Assembly (NCBI GenBank): GCA_013204125.1
Contig: JABMOP010000397.1
Span: 1 to 9,448, forward strand
Reading direction: 5' to 3'
DNA: 9,448 nucleotides
Origin: Rhodospirillales bacterium
Lineage (GTDB): Bacteria > Pseudomonadota > Alphaproteobacteria > Rhodospirillales > UBA2165
Part shown: in pieces, positions 6,461 through 9,448 of the stretch
Numbering within the stretch: the stretch's first letter is position 1
Layout: each line of letters starts with the position of its first letter
Notes under the pieces: model-generated
Told to the model about the DNA's origin: nothing
What the model saw: only the letters and a program-made list of their open reading frames with translations
Databases searched by the model: none
Made by a program: the position numbers and the translations under genes

Positions 6461-7717
6461 TCAATCGAACCCCATAATGCCGCGGTAGCCGGTCCAAAAC
6501 CCCCGGATCGCAACTTCGGTGGCGCGCGATGCATCGCTCGACTCGACGTCGCGTCCGCCCATTTCGATGAAAGCTTCACTATCCAAATCGCCGCGCGTGC
6601 CGCGTTGGACAAATTCGTTGATGCAGCCGTCTTCCAGGGAAACCAGCCCGGCCGCGCCGGTCAAATTACCCTGCATGATGCGCATGCGCGTCTGTTCCTC
6701 GGTGTCGTCTTCATAGCCCAGATACATCCAGAACAATTCGGTCTTATCAACGCCGCGCAACTGGAAGAAGCGGACGCAGAGGGAATTTAGGGTGAAATGA
6801 ACGGCCAAATTGGGGAAGAAAGCCTGGATCGAATGGGTGATGCCGTCGTCGAATTCATCCCACGCATCCAGCAAATGCGGCCCCTTCAATTCGGAGTTAT
6901 ATTGCGCCGAATGGACCTCGGCGGAGTTATATTCCGCCGCCTCGTCTAATGTTGCGCGCTTGGCGTAGCTGATATGGTGCCATTTATCGGGGCCCATGAT
7001 AATGCCGCCATCCATATCCAGCCGATTGATTTTCATCGACGTGTAGAAGGTGTGCAGCAATGTGGCGTGATAAGAATCCCGCAAATTTTCGGCGTAGAGC
7101 TTCCAATTATTGTGGATGATCTGGCTATGCATCCCGAGCAGCTTGACCGGCTTTGCGAAACAGCGGCGCAGGTAATCGGCCATGTTCTTGCCGATGAAAT
7201 CTTCGACGCTGGGTGTTTCGTCTGAAAACGTGCCGAACACCAGGCCGCAGAAAATTTCAATCCGCACCGGATCCAACCGATGGGCGCCGATCTCGAAATC
7301 ATCGGGCATGCCGCCTTTGCCGTTGAGGCCTTTTTGGAAGGCGAGGCCTTTTAATTGGCCGTTCATGCCATAGACCCAGGAATGGTAAACGCAGGTCATT
7401 TGTTTTGCGTTGCCGCGTTCCTTGATACAGACCAGCGCGCCTTTATGGGCGCAGCGGTTGACCATCGCATGCACATCGCCGTTTTCATCGCGGGTGACGA
7501 TAATCGGGATTTCGCCGATGGTGGCGAGCTTGAAATCGCCGGGATTAGGGATTTCGATTTCCAGGCAGAGATAATTCCAGACCGGGCCCCGGAATATTTT
7601 TTTCTGTTCCAGCGCGTAGATTTCCGGGTCCGAAAACAAGCGGAACGGGATGCGCGTGACGCCTTCTTCCGGCCAGTGCAGCGGCTCATTCAAATCGGGG
7701 GAATGTTGCGTATCCAT
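6461..7717 (-). CDS. Rieske non-heme iron aromatic-ring-hydroxylating dioxygenase, large (alpha) subunit
   Basis: A 418-residue catalytic subunit that adds O2 to an aromatic ring using electrons passed from a ferredoxin. The N-terminal Rieske domain (about 45-160) has the [2Fe-2S] ligands Cys89/His91 in NRCAHKGALVC and Cys109/His112 in MTCVYHSWVYG, spaced CxH-x17-CxxH. The catalytic domain has the iron site in ENLRDSYHATLLH: bridging Asp214, His217, His222, and the third ligand likely Asp363 in SLEDGCINEFVQRG. All ligands are present, so the enzyme should be active. The pattern IFRGPVWNYLCLEIEIPNPG followed by DFKLATIGEIPIIV resembles the anthranilate/salicylate-hydroxylase side of the family rather than naphthalene dioxygenases (impression, not searched). 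The ATG at 7715-7717 has GAGG about 10 bases upstream. Beta follows after 8 bases. No ferredoxin or reductase gene lies in the window. Confidence 0.93.
   Translation of the reverse strand: MDTQHSPDLNEPLHWPEEGVTRIPFRLFSDPEIYALEQKKIFRGPVWNYLCLEIEIPNPGDFKLATIGEIPIIVTRDENGDVHAMVNRCAHKGALVCIKERGNAKQMTCVYHSWVYGMNGQLKGLAFQKGLNGKGGMPDDFEIGAHRLDPVRIEIFCGLVFGTFSDETPSVEDFIGKNMADYLRRCFAKPVKLLGMHSQIIHNNWKLYAENLRDSYHATLLHTFYTSMKINRLDMDGGIIMGPDKWHHISYAKRATLDEAAEYNSAEVHSAQYNSELKGPHLLDAWDEFDDGITHSIQAFFPNLAVHFTLNSLCVRFFQLRGVDKTELFWMYLGYEDDTEEQTRMRIMQGNLTGAAGLVSLEDGCINEFVQRGTRGDLDSEAFIEMGGRDVESSDASRATEVAIRGFWTGYRGIMGFD
6892..6939. repeat. Short tandem-phase direct repeat inside the dioxygenase alpha gene
   Basis: CGGAGTTATATTGCGCCG (6892-6909) recurs as CGGAGTTATATTCCGCCG (6922-6939), 17 of 18 bases alike, exactly 30 bases (ten codons) apart. 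In the protein it gives the near-repeat EYNSAEVHSA then QYNSELKGPH (residues 262-281), in the catalytic domain. It may be a small in-frame duplication. Confidence 0.6.
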
Positions 7718-7807
7718 GCGTTGCGTGCCTCAAGCGGTCTTTTTGTTGTCACTACCGGGCGATGGTCCAGAAGATACGGCCCTAAATCACCAGACAAAAG
7801 GGAAATC

Positions 7808-8062
7808 TCATTTATAGCGGATTTTGAAGACCAGAATATTCACCGCGAGGAAGAGCGTGACGCCGTTTGCAATTAACAACGGCAAATCCCCAATCAGGAA
7901 ACCATAGACCAGCCACAGGACTATTCCGACGCACAAAGCCAAGAAGGTTAGAAGCGATATATCTGCGGTCGAGCGCGTCCGCCAAACCTTAACGACCTGC
8001 GGAACGAATGCCAGCGTGGTGAGCCCGCCGGCTAAAAAGCCCAATATCGAAACCCAGTCCAT
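7808..8062 (-). CDS. SemiSWEET family small transporter (PQ-loop, three helices)
   Basis: An 84-residue membrane protein with three helices (about 5-26, 37-56, 61-79), the single triple-helix bundle of bacterial SemiSWEETs, which dimerise to carry sugars or similar solutes by facilitated diffusion. Seen: GFLAGGLTTLAFVPQVVKVW with the hallmark Pro21-Gln22, RTRSTADISLLTFLALCVGI, Trp50 in IVLWLVYG, and Asn67 in LLIANGVTLF. The Trp and Asn correspond to the substrate-pocket pair known in the family. ATG is at 8060-8062. A TTG directly before it (8063-8065) sits at better spacing from GGAAG, so the start could be one codon earlier. The gene is 90 bases upstream of the dioxygenase alpha gene on the same strand, without a convincing terminator between, but its family is usually unlinked to aromatic catabolism, so co-regulation is uncertain. 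Confidence 0.9.
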   Translation of the reverse strand: MDWVSILGFLAGGLTTLAFVPQVVKVWRTRSTADISLLTFLALCVGIVLWLVYGFLIGDLPLLIANGVTLFLAVNILVFKIRYK

Positions 8063-8126
8063 CAAATGTATTCTTCCAACCTAACCGCCGCGTCATCTGA
8101 CGGATTTGGTCTATCGGTCTATAATC

Positions 8127-8150
8127 ATCCTATAGCTTAAGTTATAGGAT
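8127..8150. promoter_or_regulatory. 24-bp near-perfect palindrome, candidate operator upstream of the SemiSWEET gene
   Basis: The plus strand reads ATCCTATAGCTT then AAGTTATAGGAT. Every base pairs across the centre (8138/8139) except the pair 8134-8135 region, where G8135 faces T8142. The half-site is ATCCTATA. It lies 65-88 bases before the SemiSWEET start. A possible minus-strand -10 (TATAGA, 8118-8123) lies just downstream, so a bound dimeric regulator would cover the -35 zone. The regulator family is not recognisable from the half-site. There is no T-run, so it is not a terminator. Confidence 0.45.
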
Positions 8151-8192
8151 AAGGCGGGGGCATTTGAAATTGGTTAGGCGTAATGATTAGTC

Positions 8193-8476
8193 ATGAGCCA
8201 TCAAATATTAGCGGTCGAAGACGGTTTTGGGCCATGGCTGGATAATGAAGTCAAAATGCGATCCTAGCCCAAGGTCGAATGGTGGATCAACAAATCGAAC
8301 TTGGATAGGGCCGGCTATGTCGCGCGGCAGTACAAAGGCAATTGGTCGCGTATATTCTAAAAATGGAAATACGTGTTTCGATTATTCGCTGCCTTGCCGG
8401 AAGGGCCTACGAAGCCAAATTGAAGAATTCCGGCAAATAATTTGTTGGGCCCAACGCAATCCGAGGCCAAATCGCC
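8193..8476 (+). pseudogene. Possible decayed gene in the 8066-8581 intergenic stretch
   Basis: The interval between the SemiSWEET start and the hydrolase start (about 515 bases) holds no intact gene that I believe. From the ATG at 8193-8195, one plus-strand frame reads MSHQILAVEDGFGPWLDNEV, then TAG (8265-8267), then KVEWWINKSNLDRAGYVARQ YKGNWSRIF, then TAA, then KWKYVFRLFAALPEGPTKPN, then TGA, all in the same frame. The pieces between stops look more protein-like (Trp, Tyr, hydrophobic/charged alternation) than the competing open frame at 8227-8631. That suggests a gene broken by nonsense changes, but I do not recognise the family and chance is a real alternative. Confidence 0.18.
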
Positions 8477-8534
8477 TTAATTCGAGCCATTTCTTCCCTC
8501 ATTTGATGTATGACAAGGCGCCTCTTTCCCTCGT

Positions 8535-8563
8535 TTGTCACAATCTGCCATTCACCTTTCAAT
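8535..8563 (+). promoter_or_regulatory. Candidate sigma-70-type promoter for the MBL-fold hydrolase
   Basis: TTGTCA (8535-8540, five of six to consensus) is followed by exactly 17 bases and TTCAAT (8558-8563, four of six). Transcription would begin near 8570, giving a short leader that contains the GGAAGAGGGG ribosome site just before the ATG at 8582. The spacing is ideal but the -10 is weak and the leader is short. Confidence 0.35.
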
Positions 8564-8581
8564 GGCAACGGAAGAGGGGAT

Positions 8582-9346
8582 ATGCAATTTCAGGCTTTGG
8601 GGTGTTCTGGCAGTATCGGAAACGGCCATAACACCACGTCGTTTCTTATCGACGACGATATTCTAATTGATGCGGGGAGCGGTCTCGGCACCTTGTCGCT
8701 GGACGCTATGTGCAAAATTGACCATGTTTTTCTGAGCCACTCTCATATTGATCACGTCGCATTGCTGCCGCTGCTCGCGGACGCGACTCTGAGCCTCCGC
8801 AGCAAGCCGATTGTCGTACATGCCACGAAACCGACACTGGATAGCCTGTCCGATCATGTTTTTAACTGGGAGGTTTATCCTGATTTCCGGGAAATCATCT
8901 CGGACGGGCATCCCGCGGTAAATTTTTCGGTTATCGAGCCTAATAAACCCGTCTCGATTGGTGGGCGGCATCTCACGGGCATCCCGGTTGAGCATACGGT
9001 CCCGACGGTCGCCTATCATTTGGCCGGCGGCGACGGCAGCCTCGTCGTTGCTACCGATATGACAATCAGCGATAAATTTTGGCCGGTCGTCAACGCCATC
9101 GACGATCTGCGCTATTTGTTGATCGAATCGGCATTCCAAGAGGCCCGGTTGGGTCTGTGTCAAGATTCCGGGCATCTTTGCCCATCGATGCTTCGATCCG
9201 AACTTCTAAAGTTGGAACGCCCGGCAGAGATTTTCGTTGTGCACATGAAATCGTCGGCGGAAGATAACATACGGCGCGAAATTGCGGCGCTCGATATCAT
9301 TTATGAAATCCGTTTTCTTGCCGACGGGGATATTCTGGCTCTATAA
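8582..9346 (+). CDS. Metallo-beta-lactamase-fold hydrolase, class II cyclic-nucleotide phosphodiesterase-like
   Basis: A 254-residue cytosolic protein. It starts MQFQALGCSGSIGNGHNTTS FLIDDDILIDAG, then carries the metal-binding loop LSHSHIDHVALLPLL (51-65: His53, His55, Asp57, His58). Further ligands are His138 in IPVEHTVPT, Asp159 in VVATDM and His221 in IFVVHMKSS, so a two-metal site is complete. The layout with a late VxHxK block, and ESAFQEARLG followed by SGHL, resembles class II 3',5'-cyclic-nucleotide phosphodiesterases (yeast PDE1, bacterial CpdP type). Hydrolysis of cAMP or cGMP is therefore likely but a different phosphodiester or lactone substrate is possible. The ATG at 8582-8584 directly follows GGAAGAGGGGAT. 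An in-frame ATG 24 codons earlier (8510) adds a non-conserved tail without a ribosome site and is rejected. It is transcribed away from the operon and stops 11 bases before the convergent gene tail at 9358. Confidence 0.87.
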   Translation: MQFQALGCSGSIGNGHNTTSFLIDDDILIDAGSGLGTLSLDAMCKIDHVFLSHSHIDHVALLPLLADATLSLRSKPIVVHATKPTLDSLSDHVFNWEVYPDFREIISDGHPAVNFSVIEPNKPVSIGGRHLTGIPVEHTVPTVAYHLAGGDGSLVVATDMTISDKFWPVVNAIDDLRYLLIESAFQEARLGLCQDSGHLCPSMLRSELLKLERPAEIFVVHMKSSAEDNIRREIAALDIIYEIRFLADGDILAL

Positions 9347-9357
9347 AAAAACGCCGG

Positions 9358-9448
9358 CTAACCTTTCGCTGTGCTTTGTTGATTTTCTTGCCGCCGCACC
9401 TGATCGGCCGCTTCAAGTGCCGATTTTATCGCCGGACAAGTATCACAA
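9358..9448 (-). CDS. C-terminal end of an unidentified gene running in from the right edge (partial)
   Basis: A minus-strand frame is open from the window edge to the TAG at 9358-9360. Its last 29 residues are CDTCPAIKSALEAADQVRRQ then ENQQSTAKG. The charged, helix-forming tail with a CxxC pair looks like a genuine protein C-terminus, and no other frame of the segment is as clean. It is convergent with the hydrolase gene, 11 bases separating the stops. The rest of the gene lies outside the window and its family is not recognisable. Confidence 0.4.
   Translation of the reverse strand, partial: CDTCPAIKSALEAADQVRRQENQQSTAKG

Noticed and set aside
5959..6612. N-terminal extension of the EamA permease across the dioxygenase small subunit
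   Set aside because: The internal ATG at 5956-5958 has a strong GGAGG site and begins the first helix; the extension is an overlap with the beta and alpha genes.
7718..7807. Promoter for the dioxygenase operon in the SemiSWEET-alpha gap (TTGTCT and TATCTT on the minus strand)
   Set aside because: Spacing is only 15 bases and both hexamers are poor matches; it may exist but cannot be supported.
8227..8631. Plus-strand open frame of 134 codons before the hydrolase
   Set aside because: No ribosome site, overlaps the start of the hydrolase gene in another frame, and composition (Ser, Arg, Asn, Cys) looks random.

Overview
The window reads as part of a chromosome of a moderately GC-rich proteobacterium, most likely an alphaproteobacterium. 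That call rests only on protein style and codon use (many GCG, GGC and CGG codons) and on the gene families present, so it is an inference. Nearly everything from the left edge to about 8065 is on the minus strand. One plus-strand gene follows, and a minus-strand gene tail sits at the right edge. I see no RNA genes, insertion sequences or CRISPR arrays.

In order of minus-strand transcription (right to left), the first gene is a SemiSWEET-type small sugar transporter (7808-8062). After a 90-base gap come the large and small subunits of a Rieske aromatic-ring hydroxylating dioxygenase (6461-7717 and 5976-6452), a DMT/EamA permease (4957-5958) and an MFS permease (3731-4942). A stand-alone Ada-type zinc domain protein follows (3468-3734; its ATG overlaps the MFS stop), then a siderophore-interacting-protein-type flavoprotein reductase (2586-3416), a luciferase-like flavin monooxygenase (1429-2496) and a beta-class-like glutathione S-transferase (766-1410). 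Gaps from the dioxygenase to the zinc protein are 8, 17 and 14 bases and then a 4-base overlap. Gaps of 51, 89 and 18 bases follow. This looks like one catabolic operon or two stacked ones: two oxygenases, a GST, two permeases and a flavin reductase, consistent with uptake or efflux and oxidative breakdown of an aromatic or otherwise hydrophobic small molecule. The substrate cannot be read from the sequence. No dedicated ferredoxin or ferredoxin reductase and no regulator gene is present.

At the left edge a short PAS-domain protein (46-507) ends just after it begins what looks like a second PAS domain. Its last codons overlap, in another reading frame, the C-terminal tail of a response-regulator receiver domain (27-89). 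This is best explained as the scar of an internal deletion in a larger PAS-kinase-receiver hybrid gene.

On the right, 8066-8581 is a gene-poor stretch of about 515 bases with a 24-bp near-perfect palindrome (8127-8150) and a possible gene relic. It leads to a plus-strand metallo-beta-lactamase-fold hydrolase resembling class II cyclic-nucleotide phosphodiesterases (8582-9346). The C-terminal end of a convergent, unidentified minus-strand gene with a CxxC pair enters at the right edge (9358-9448).
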